Assembly: GCA_027627705.1 (NCBI GenBank)
Contig: CP091242.1
Span: 2,096,677 to 2,160,676, forward strand
Direction of reading: 5' to 3'
DNA: 64,000 bases
Source: Hyphomonadaceae bacterium BL14
GTDB taxonomy: Bacteria; Pseudomonadota; Alphaproteobacteria; Caulobacterales; Maricaulaceae
How positions within the stretch are numbered: the stretch's first letter is position 1; each line of letters begins with the position of its first letter. The translations under genes and the position numbers were made by a program. Below, piece by piece: positions 57,306-64,000 of the stretch. The notes beneath the pieces are model-generated. The model had not been told where the DNA came from and did not search any database. It worked only from the letters and a program-made list of their open reading frames with translations.

Positions 57306-59507
57306 ATGCGCCGCTGGGGATATAGCCTGACCGCTGCTGCACTTGCCGCGCTGGCGGCGTGTTCGCCCAATTCAGACAATGGACAAGTGATGGATATCGC
57401 CACCCCCACCGACGAGGCCGAGCACAGCGTCTCCGCCCTCAACCAGGCGATCCAGGCGGGCGAGGAAAATCTGGAATGGCTCGAAGAGGTCGAGGGCGAG
57501 GACGCGCTGGGTTTTGCGCGCCTGCAGAACGAGCGCTCGCTGGGCCTGTTGCAGTCCGATCCGCGCTATCAGACGCTCTATGATCAGGCGATTGAAGTGC
57601 TCGAAAGCACCGACCGCATTCCTTATGTCGCCGTGCGCGGCGGGGAGCTGTGGAATTTCTGGCGCGATGCGCAGAACATTCACGGCCTGTGGCGCAAGAC
57701 CAGCGTGGAGAGCTACGCCACCGGCGCGCCGGAATGGGATGTGGTGTTGAATGTCGACGAGCTCGCCAGTGCCGAAGACAAGAACTGGGTGTGGGGCGGG
57801 TCGAGCTGTCTGGGCCCTGACTATCGCCATTGCATGCTGACCCTGTCGGATGGCGGCTCCGATGCGGCGGTGCGGCGCGAGTTTGATGCGCAGACCCGCA
57901 GCTTTGTCGAAGACGGATTTGTCATCCCGCAGACCAAAGGTTCGACGGCCTGGATCGATGAGAACACGCTGCTGATCGCGACCGCGCTTGAAACGGACGA
58001 AACCACCAGTTCGGGCTATCCCTTCGTGGTCAAGCGCTGGACGCGCGGCACGCCCATCGAGGATGCGCAGGTCGTGTTCACCGGTGCCCGCAGTGATGTG
58101 GGTGTGTGGCCCGCGCGCTTCGAGCAGGCCGATGGCACGGCCTATTTCATGGCCATTCAGCGCGAGAGCTTCTTTGAAGGTGTCTACTGGCTGCTGCCCG
58201 AGGGCGCGGCTGGCGAGCCCATCGCCCTGCCCCTGCCGCGCAAATCGACCCCGCAGGCCCTGTTTGGCGGCCAGCTGATCTTCACCACGGAAGAAGACTG
58301 GACGCCCGCTGAAGGCGGGCCGACTTTCCCGGCCGGTGCCGCCCTGTCCATCGACATGGCCGCGCTGGCTGAATCGGGCGAGCTACCCGAGGTGAAGACC
58401 GTGTTCGTGCCCGATTCCCGCCAGTCAGTGGGATCGGTGGCAGCCACCGCCAATAACCTCCTGATGGTCATCAGCGACAATGTCGTGAGCCGCCTGGAGG
58501 CGTTTACCTATCAAGGCGGCGCGTGGACCAGCCAGCCCATCGAGGCACCGGAGAACGCCACCATCTCCATCGTTACCGCCGATGACCAGAGCGATCTGGC
58601 CTATGTGAACGTGTCCGGCTTCCTCAATCCTGAAGCGCTCTACCGGGTGACGCCGGACCTGGCACTGGAACCGGCCATGTCGGCACCGGCCTGGTTCGAC
58701 ACTGACGGCATGGTCGTCGAGCAGCGCCAGGCGCGCAGCTCCGACGGCACGATGATCCCGTATTTCATCGTCCGGCGCGACGATGTCACCGGGCCCCAGC
58801 CCACCCTGCTCTACGCCTATGGCGGGTTCCAGGTGTCGCTGTCGCCGTCCTATTCGGGCGTGCGCGGCCGGCTCTGGCTGGAAAATGGCGGCACTTATGT
58901 GCTGGCCAATATCCGTGGCGGCGGCGAGTTCGGCCCGGCCTGGCACCAGGCAGGCCTGCGCACCAACCGCCAGCGCATCTTTGATGATCTGATCGCGGTG
59001 GCCGAGGACCTGATTGCCACCGGCGAGACCACAGCGCCGCAGCTGGGTGTGATGGGCGGGTCCAATGGCGGGCTGCTGACCGGGGTGATGTATACCCAGC
59101 GGCCCGATCTTTGGGGCGCGGTAATCAGCCAGGTGCCGCTGCTGGACATGATGCGCTTCCATCTGCTGCTGGCCGGTGCCAGCTGGCAGGACGAGTATGG
59201 CTTCCCCGACGAGAACGAGGAGGAGCGCGCCTTCCTTCGGGGTATATCCCCGGTGCACAATGTGGACGAGGACGGCGATTATCCGCCGATCTTCATCCTC
59301 ACCTCCACCAAGGATGACCGGGTCCATCCCGGCCATGCGCGCAAGCTGGCCTTCCTGCTCGATCAGCTGGGCCATGAAATGCTGTATTACGAGAACATTG
59401 AAGGCGGCCATTCGGCGGCGGCCAATCTGCGCGAAGCGGCCAACCGCCAGGCGCTGGAATACGTGTTCCTGATGCAGACCCTGATGGACGGCGCGTCCGC
59501 GCCGTAA
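57306..59507 (+). CDS. S9-family prolyl oligopeptidase-like lipoprotein
   Basis: A 733-residue serine peptidase, exported with a lipobox (LAAC at Cys19). A seven-bladed propeller domain is inferred from residues about 90-440. The catalytic triad is Ser586 (GGSNGG), Asp671 (TKDDRVHP) and His702 (GGHSAA). GAGGGAG precedes ATG 57306; ATG 57273 is less likely. Peptidases of this type cut after proline in short peptides. It lies between dapF and DUF484-xerC, which are neighbours in gammaproteobacteria. Confidence 0.88.
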   Translation: MRRWGYSLTAAALAALAACSPNSDNGQVMDIATPTDEAEHSVSALNQAIQAGEENLEWLEEVEGEDALGFARLQNERSLGLLQSDPRYQTLYDQAIEVLESTDRIPYVAVRGGELWNFWRDAQNIHGLWRKTSVESYATGAPEWDVVLNVDELASAEDKNWVWGGSSCLGPDYRHCMLTLSDGGSDAAVRREFDAQTRSFVEDGFVIPQTKGSTAWIDENTLLIATALETDETTSSGYPFVVKRWTRGTPIEDAQVVFTGARSDVGVWPARFEQADGTAYFMAIQRESFFEGVYWLLPEGAAGEPIALPLPRKSTPQALFGGQLIFTTEEDWTPAEGGPTFPAGAALSIDMAALAESGELPEVKTVFVPDSRQSVGSVAATANNLLMVISDNVVSRLEAFTYQGGAWTSQPIEAPENATISIVTADDQSDLAYVNVSGFLNPEALYRVTPDLALEPAMSAPAWFDTDGMVVEQRQARSSDGTMIPYFIVRRDDVTGPQPTLLYAYGGFQVSLSPSYSGVRGRLWLENGGTYVLANIRGGGEFGPAWHQAGLRTNRQRIFDDLIAVAEDLIATGETTAPQLGVMGGSNGGLLTGVMYTQRPDLWGAVISQVPLLDMMRFHLLLAGASWQDEYGFPDENEEERAFLRGISPVHNVDEDGDYPPIFILTSTKDDRVHPGHARKLAFLLDQLGHEMLYYENIEGGHSAAANLREAANRQALEYVFLMQTLMDGASAP

Positions 59508-59517
59508 GACGCCGGAG

Positions 59518-59564
59518 CCCTGCCCGTCCCGTATGCGCCGCTGGCGCTCAACGGACGGGCAGGG
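59518..59564 (+). terminator. Nested hairpin after the S9 peptidase
   Basis: CCCTGCCCGTCC pairs exactly with GGACGGGCAGGG across a 23-nt interior that itself has GCGCC-GCT-GGCGC. TCATTAACC follows, so the U-tract is poor. It probably marks the end of the peptidase mRNA. Confidence 0.5.
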
Positions 59565-59633
59565 TCATTAACCCTGTTGCAAGCCGGCCCCCCGATAGTC
59601 CGCGACTGACCGCCGCCACCAAGGGCCGCCCGC

Positions 59634-60329
59634 ATGTTTGACTCCGCCCCTCCGCCCACACCGGCCCCCGGTGCCGAATTCGCAGACGCGACGGCGCTGC
59701 GCGATTACCTGCGCGCCCATCCCGAGCTGATCACCCGCGATCCCGAATTGCTGGCGCGCGTCAACGAGGCCATCACCCAGTCCGGCGTCATCGACATCGC
59801 CGCCCACGCAAGGCGCAAGCTGGAAGCCGAGCTTGCCCGCGTGCGCGCCACCAACGCCGCGCTGATTGCGCTGGCGAAAGCCAATCTCGCCGCCCAGGCC
59901 CAGACCCACGCCGCCATTCTGGCGGTGATGGAGGCGGACAGCCTGGACGCGCTCGATCACAAGCTGGCCGGCCGGGCCGCCGGAGCGCTCAGCGTGGATG
60001 TGATCCGGATTTTCATTGAGGGCTGCACGCCGCTGCCCGGCGCCAAGGCGATCCGGCCGTGCTCACCCGATCTGGTCGCGGCGCTGCTGGGCGCACAGTC
60101 TGAAAAACTCGGTCCCGTGGACGCCCGCTTTGCCGATGCGCTGTATGACGGCCAGGCGCGGGGCCTGCGGTCCGAAGCGCTGGTGCGCCTGGAGCTGGCG
60201 CGCAAGCCGGCCGTGCTCTGTCTGGCCGCCCGGGACGGGAAAGCGTTTTCCCCCGATCAGGGTGCGGACCTGCTGCATGTATTTGCGCGTGTGCTGGAGC
60301 GGCGGATATCGCCATGGCTGGCGGGCTGA
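59634..60329 (+). CDS. DUF484 family protein
   Basis: A 231-residue GAF-like protein with the DUF484 start LRDYLRAHPELITRDPELL, then a helical region (KLEAELARVRATNAALIALAKANL) and a GAF-type beta domain. It is always found beside xerC in many proteobacteria; function unknown. Its end overlaps the xerC start by 16 bp. Confidence 0.82.
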   Translation: MFDSAPPPTPAPGAEFADATALRDYLRAHPELITRDPELLARVNEAITQSGVIDIAAHARRKLEAELARVRATNAALIALAKANLAAQAQTHAAILAVMEADSLDALDHKLAGRAAGALSVDVIRIFIEGCTPLPGAKAIRPCSPDLVAALLGAQSEKLGPVDARFADALYDGQARGLRSEALVRLELARKPAVLCLAARDGKAFSPDQGADLLHVFARVLERRISPWLAG

Positions 60330-61261
60330 CCCACCCCGAACTGCCTGCGCCCGCGGCGATCGCCGCCTGGCTCGATCATCTGTCCGGCGAGCGCCGGCTG
60401 GCACCGCGCACTCTGGACGCCTATGCCCGCGATGTCAGCGGCCTGTTCGAGTTCCTGGGCGGGCATCTGGGCGGTCCGGTTACGCTGGGGGCCCTGTCCC
60501 GGCTGGAGGCCGCCGACTGGCGCGCCTGGCTGGCGGGACGCCGGCGGGAGGGCTGCGGATCGCGCACGCTGCAGCGGGGCCTGTCCGCCGCGCGCAGCTT
60601 CTTCAGCTATGGCCGGCGGCGCTGGGGGCTGGATAATCCGGCGCTGACCCTGGTCGAAGCGCCCAAGGCGCCCCGGCGCATGCCGCGCCCGGTGAGCGAG
60701 ACGGCCGCGCGCGCCCTGATTGATGCGCCGGGCGAGACCGGCGGGCCGGCCTGGATCGCAGCGCGCGACACCGCCATCCTGTCTCTTCTCTATGGCTGCG
60801 GCCTGCGTATTTCCGAGGCGCTGGCCCTGACCGGGGCCGATCACCCGCTGCCGCAAACCTTGCGCGTCACGGGCAAGGGCGGGCGCACACGTATCGTGCC
60901 CGTCCTGCCCCAGGTGCGCGAGGCGGTGACCGCCTATATGGCGCTGTGCCCCCATCCGGTCGGGCGCAAGGACGCCCTGTTCCGCGCCGTGCGCGGGGGC
61001 GTGCTGGGCCCGCGCGCGGTGCAGGCGGCGATGGAGATGTTGCGCGCGCGTCTCGGCCTGCCGTCCAGTGCCACGCCCCACGCCCTGCGCCACGCGTTTG
61101 CGACCCATTTGCTGGCCCATGGCGGCGATCTGAGGTCGATCCAGGACCTGCTCGGCCATGCCTCGCTGTCCACGACGCAGATCTATGCCGATGTGGATTC
61201 CGGCGCGCTGGCGCGCCTGCATGCCGCCACCCATCCACGTGCGCGCAAACGGTCCGCCTGA
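60314..61261 (+). CDS. xerC: Tyrosine recombinase XerC
   Basis: A 315-residue site-specific recombinase that resolves chromosome dimers at dif with XerD. Catalytic residues are in CGLRISEAL (Arg), HALRHAFATHLL (His, Arg), LGHASLSTTQIYADVD (His, Tyr). The N-terminal SAM-like domain (about 1-100) is normal. FtsK, its partner, is encoded at 28240. Confidence 0.92.
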   Translation: MAGGLTHPELPAPAAIAAWLDHLSGERRLAPRTLDAYARDVSGLFEFLGGHLGGPVTLGALSRLEAADWRAWLAGRRREGCGSRTLQRGLSAARSFFSYGRRRWGLDNPALTLVEAPKAPRRMPRPVSETAARALIDAPGETGGPAWIAARDTAILSLLYGCGLRISEALALTGADHPLPQTLRVTGKGGRTRIVPVLPQVREAVTAYMALCPHPVGRKDALFRAVRGGVLGPRAVQAAMEMLRARLGLPSSATPHALRHAFATHLLAHGGDLRSIQDLLGHASLSTTQIYADVDSGALARLHAATHPRARKRSA

Positions 61262-61269
61262 CATGAAAA

Positions 61270-61294
61270 AGCCCGGAGCGATGCGCTCCGGGCT
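61270..61294 (-). terminator. Rho-independent terminator
   Basis: AGCCCGGAGC pairs with GCTCCGGGCT around GATGC. Read on the minus strand it is followed by TTTTT, so it terminates the small gene at 61322-61534; it may also stop xerC transcription weakly. Confidence 0.8.
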
Positions 61295-61321
61295 CTGTTC
61301 ACAGATCAGATCAGGCTGGCG

Positions 61322-61534
61322 TCAGCGCATTTCCCAGTACGGGCGGCGGCCCGTCAGGCTGAGCGAAAGCGGGTCGGGACGCGAGATATGGCCCGACAGG
61401 GCCAGAACCGCGACCGTGGCCGCCATGCCCGCCAGCGCCAGCACGCCCGTGACCTCAGAGGTCAGGAAGCGGGCGGCGAGCGCAGCGAATGCGAGCCAGG
61501 CGCCGATCAGAAGGATTGCAGTGAGACGTGGCAT
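61322..61534 (-). CDS. Small membrane protein, unknown function
   Basis: A 70-residue protein with two hydrophobic segments, about residues 3-21 and 29-46, and a polar C-terminal tail (SRPDPLSLSLTGRRPYWEMR). A GGAGGG site precedes ATG 61534, which decides the start. It has its own terminator and a repeat upstream that looks like a Pho box. No family recognised. Confidence 0.6.
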   Translation of the reverse strand: MPRLTAILLIGAWLAFAALAARFLTSEVTGVLALAGMAATVAVLALSGHISRPDPLSLSLTGRRPYWEMR

Positions 61535-61559
61535 GTGACCCTCCAAGGGCTGGCTTTTG

Positions 61560-61577
61560 ATGTCACTAAAATGTCAC
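61560..61577 (+). promoter_or_regulatory. Direct repeat resembling a Pho box
   Basis: ATGTCAC-TAAA-ATGTCAC: two identical heptamers 11 bp apart (start to start), the spacing and near-sequence of PhoB half-sites (CTGTCAT-N4-CTGTCAT). It is 26 bp before the small membrane protein start, but read away from it. Confidence 0.4.
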
Positions 61578-61604
61578 CTTGGGCCGCGCCTGTCAAGTTT
61601 TTTA

Positions 61605-61760
61605 GCAGTATACGGACTTAACTAGAAGGCTATATTTATAAATTAAACCATATTTTTCAATATCTTTTGCCTGTTTTCGCCTCTGCATACGAGTCAAATA
61701 TGGCGAAATTCGGCGCGCGCCCGAAACGCCACAAGATGCTGTAAATGCACTGTATACTGC
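61605..61760. other. AT-rich intergenic segment bounded by a 9-bp inverted pair
   Basis: This stretch is strikingly AT-rich for the window, above all 61614-61690 (runs such as TATATTTATAAATTAAACC). GCAGTATAC (61605-61613) and GTATACTGC (61752-61760) are exact inverted copies at its ends. I see no gene except a 14-codon frame and no DnaA boxes. Confidence 0.5.
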
Positions 61761-61796
61761 ACAATATATTGGGCCTGAATGGCCCGCTTCGGCGCC

Positions 61797-62672
61797 TCAG
61801 CGTGCGCCCTGCACCTGCGCCATGACATCGACGCGGTCGGTGATGATGCCATCCGCGCCCAGATCGAGCAGCGCGGCCATGTCGGCAGGATCATTGATGG
61901 TCCACACCTGCACGGCGAGGCCGCGGGCCTGCGCCGCCGCAATCAGGCGCGGATGGGCAACGTCCAGCCCGGCGGCGCGCGGCGGAATCTGCAGGGCGTG
62001 GGCGCGGGTGGGATGCCATTTGGCCAGGCCCAGCCGGGCCGCGAGATAGAACGTCAGCGCCTCGTTGGATGCCATACCAGTGGCGACCTCCGGACAGGCG
62101 TCGCGGAACTGGCCCAGGGCGCTGTCATGGAAAGAGCCAACCATGACGCGCTGCGTCATCCCGGCGTCGCGGATCGTCCCGCACATGGCCAGCGCGGACT
62201 CCCGGGTGTCCGGCTTGATCTCCACGATCCAGCGCATGTCCGGGTAGGCGGCCAGCGCCCCGGCAAGGCTGGGGATGCGCACGCCCTGACCTGCGAACCG
62301 GTCCGGCACATTCCCGTCATAGCCAAACGCGGCGTCGAGGCGCGCAATCTCTTCCAGCGTCAGGGCATCCACTCGGCCGGTGCTGTTGGTGGTGCGGTCC
62401 ACCGTGTCGTCATGGATCAGCACCAGCACGCCATCGGCGGTCATCTGCGCGTCCACCTCCAGCACATCCGCACCGTCCTCCACCGCCCGGGCGAGAGCTT
62501 CCAGCGTATTGGCCGGCGCGCGCCCGAGCCCGGCCCCATGGGCAATCCGGTCGGCGCGGGCCTCCGCCTTCGCGTCCAGCCAGGCATGGCTCACCGGCAC
62601 CGGTCCCGGCCACAGCGCCGCCCCGGTCCAGACCAGGGCGATGATAGCGATCACGATCAGGACAAGGCGCAT
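61797..62672 (-). CDS. Membrane-anchored glycerophosphodiester phosphodiesterase
   Basis: A 291-residue GDPD with one N-terminal membrane helix (MRLVLIVIAIIALVWTGAAL). The signature I-A-H-G-A-G-L-G replaces the common H-R-G, E-V-D-A-Q-M-T-A-D-G and I-H-D-D-T-V-D-R-T give the metal-binding residues, and W-T-I-N-D and G-A-D-G-I-I-T-D are at the end. It differs from the lipoprotein GDPD at 812-1843. The usual H-R-G Arg is Gly here, which may alter activity. Confidence 0.85.
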   Translation of the reverse strand: MRLVLIVIAIIALVWTGAALWPGPVPVSHAWLDAKAEARADRIAHGAGLGRAPANTLEALARAVEDGADVLEVDAQMTADGVLVLIHDDTVDRTTNSTGRVDALTLEEIARLDAAFGYDGNVPDRFAGQGVRIPSLAGALAAYPDMRWIVEIKPDTRESALAMCGTIRDAGMTQRVMVGSFHDSALGQFRDACPEVATGMASNEALTFYLAARLGLAKWHPTRAHALQIPPRAAGLDVAHPRLIAAAQARGLAVQVWTINDPADMAALLDLGADGIITDRVDVMAQVQGAR

Positions 62673-62789
62673 GCGGGCCCCCTTAGCGGCGTCTGCGGGG
62701 CGCAGCCCCGGGATGGCCGGCAGACTGGACCGGCTTGTTGACGCGCTGATGACAGGGCAGTCTGGCGGCGCGTGCACGAGGACGCGAGG

Positions 62790-63635
62790 ATGCGCACAGG
62801 ACCCTTGATGCTGGCGGGGGCGGCTCTGGCCGTGCTGGCCGTACTTGCCCTTGGCGCGCTGATGCTCGGCCGGACACTGTTCAACGAGCCCGGCGTGGCG
62901 CGGCTTGCCTCCGTCACCGCAACACTCGGCGAGGCCGGCGTGTTGTTCGTTTTTGCCCATCCTGATGACGAGATCACCGCCAATGCGCTGATGGCTCGCA
63001 TCGTCGCCGAGGGCGTGCCCGTGCACCTGTTTACCGCCACGCGCGGCGAGGCGGGGACCCAGTATCCGCCCGTGGTCGATCAGCCCCATCTGGGCGTGGT
63101 GCGCGAGGCCGAGGCGCGCAAGCATGGCTTTGCACTGGGCGTCGCGAGCCATGATGTGCTTGATCTGGGCGACGGCCAGCTGGAATACCACCCGCTGGAC
63201 GATCTGACCGGGCTGGTGACTCATGCCATCGCGCGCACGCAGCCTTCAGCCGTCGTCAGCTTTCATCCAGAAAGCGGCGTGTCGCTGCATCCCGACCACA
63301 TGATGATCGGCGCAGCGGCCCAGGCGGCGGTGGCCGCGCGGGGCCCGGACGCGCCGGTTCTGATTTTCGTGCTCGCCCCGCGCCCGGCCCTGCGCCGGTT
63401 TGGCGGCGCGCGCGGCCAGCATGTGGCGGCGCTGCAGCCGGAGCCTGACTTTTCCGTACCCGCCCCGGCACGCGCCAAGATCCGCGCTTGGGGCATCCAT
63501 CACAGCCAGTCGCGCTATCTGCAGGCCGCCTACGGCCTGCCGCCCGGCGTGCTGCACCGGCTCTGGACGCAGGAATACTACGCCATAGCACCAGCGCCGG
63601 CAGGGGACGAAACAGGGCTTGCGCACCCTCAGTGA
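62790..63635 (+). CDS. PIG-L family deacetylase
   Basis: A 281-residue predicted zinc deacetylase of GlcNAc-type substrates. A-H-P-D-D-E near residue 51 and H-P-D-H later are the metal motifs; S-F-H-P-E-S precedes the latter. It has an N-terminal membrane helix, so it works at the membrane. ATG 62790 is preferred over GTG 62772 by a GAGGA site at good spacing. Substrate unknown. Confidence 0.82.
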   Translation: MRTGPLMLAGAALAVLAVLALGALMLGRTLFNEPGVARLASVTATLGEAGVLFVFAHPDDEITANALMARIVAEGVPVHLFTATRGEAGTQYPPVVDQPHLGVVREAEARKHGFALGVASHDVLDLGDGQLEYHPLDDLTGLVTHAIARTQPSAVVSFHPESGVSLHPDHMMIGAAAQAAVAARGPDAPVLIFVLAPRPALRRFGGARGQHVAALQPEPDFSVPAPARAKIRAWGIHHSQSRYLQAAYGLPPGVLHRLWTQEYYAIAPAPAGDETGLAHPQ

Positions 63636-63655
63636 ACGGCGTTCAATATCGCGCC

Positions 63656-64000
63656 ATGAACGACCTCTTCACCCTGGCCGCAGTGCTTGTGGGCTCAGCC
63701 CTCGCCGTCGGGCTCGTCATCGGGCTGAACGCCGTGCTGGGCGGGTGGTCGCCGGCGAGGATCGACAGCGCCGAGGCCGCCGCCGCGACGCTTGAGCTCG
63801 ACGTGCTGGGCTTTCGCGCCGGAAACGACGCTGTCGCGGCGGCTGACGGGCGCGCCGCCCTGGTGATGGAGGCGGACGGGGCCCGCCTGGGGCTGACGCT
63901 GAGCCGGGGCGACATTATCGTGTCGCGGGCGCTGAGGCCGGGCGAGGTGCGCGGCGCGCAGGCGCAGGGTCCGCGCCTTGTGATAACCATGGACGACTTC
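63656..64000 (+). CDS. Partial membrane protein, cut by the window edge
   Basis: An open frame of 115 codons runs from ATG 63656 to the end without a stop. It has one N-terminal helix (LFTLAAVLVGSALAVGLVIGLNAVLGG) and then a beta-rich part with charged loops. It starts 20 bp after the PIG-L stop and may share its operon. No family recognised from this fragment. Confidence 0.5.
   Translation, partial: MNDLFTLAAVLVGSALAVGLVIGLNAVLGGWSPARIDSAEAAAATLELDVLGFRAGNDAVAAADGRAALVMEADGARLGLTLSRGDIIVSRALRPGEVRGAQAQGPRLVITMDDF

Noticed and set aside
61694..61740. 14-codon frame (MAKFGARPKRHKML) in the AT-rich gap
   Set aside because: Too short and without a ribosome-binding site to support as a gene.
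61535..61796. Replication origin in the AT-rich gap
   Set aside because: No DnaA boxes, no origin-linked genes such as hemE, dnaA or parAB nearby.

Overview
The window is one gene-dense, high-GC stretch of a bacterial chromosome. Several gene orders point to an alphaproteobacterium: sdhCDAB; acnA next to ccmAB; and the set tsaB-rimI-fur-miaB-phoH-ybeY-corC-lnt-XRE regulator-metK. The Fur type, the ECF sigma/ChrR-like pair and the IalB-like and DUF1223 proteins agree. The overall look suggests the Caulobacterales/Maricaulales/Hyphomonadales side, but genus and species cannot be set from this sequence. I found no tRNA, rRNA, insertion sequence, prophage or CRISPR array, and no gene-free gap reaches 300 bp.

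Region by region. 1-9 kb: envelope and stress genes (lipoproteins, a glycerophosphodiesterase, an IalB-like protein, an ECF sigma with a ChrR-like anti-sigma, DUF1223 and YciB-type proteins, a PIF1-like helicase, an SDR, a cold-shock protein). 9-15 kb: aconitase, an unusual lipoprotein hydrolase, and ccmAB. 16-22 kb: histidine utilisation, hutHUCI divergent from hutG, with a HutC-like operator between. 23-27 kb: succinate dehydrogenase sdhCDAB. 27-35 kb: creD, ftsK, a DUF1475-like protein, rarD, an epoxide-hydrolase-like protein and an AbgT transporter. 35-50 kb: a long minus-strand array from rimP-nusA-ylxR-infB through tsaB-rimI, fur and miaB-phoH-ybeY-corC-lnt to the XRE regulator and metK. 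50-64 kb: trmB with a displaced 3' end, a PlsC-like acyltransferase, a DUF481 barrel, YhhN, rpoH, a GNAT, dapF, an S9 peptidase, DUF484-xerC, a second glycerophosphodiesterase, a PIG-L deacetylase and a cut-off membrane protein.

How the genes fit together. Histidine degradation (urocanate to glutamate) and the TCA enzymes aconitase and succinate dehydrogenase form the metabolic core. The rimP/nusA/infB/trmB/miaB/tsaB/rimI/ybeY genes serve transcription, translation and tRNA or rRNA maturation. lnt, corC, dapF, the PlsC-like protein and the lipoproteins serve the envelope, and ftsK and xerC serve chromosome segregation. Many neighbouring genes overlap by 4 bp, so several true operons are likely.

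No obvious undescribed multi-gene system is present. The most unusual signals are a second, displaced copy of the trmB 3' end that brackets one inserted gene; a perfect inverted repeat that would hide the metK ribosome-binding site; overlapping palindromes downstream of acnA; a ChrR-like anti-sigma without its zinc ligands; a palindromic repeat that has extended hutH; and a terminator-like hairpin in the rimP-nusA-infB leader.
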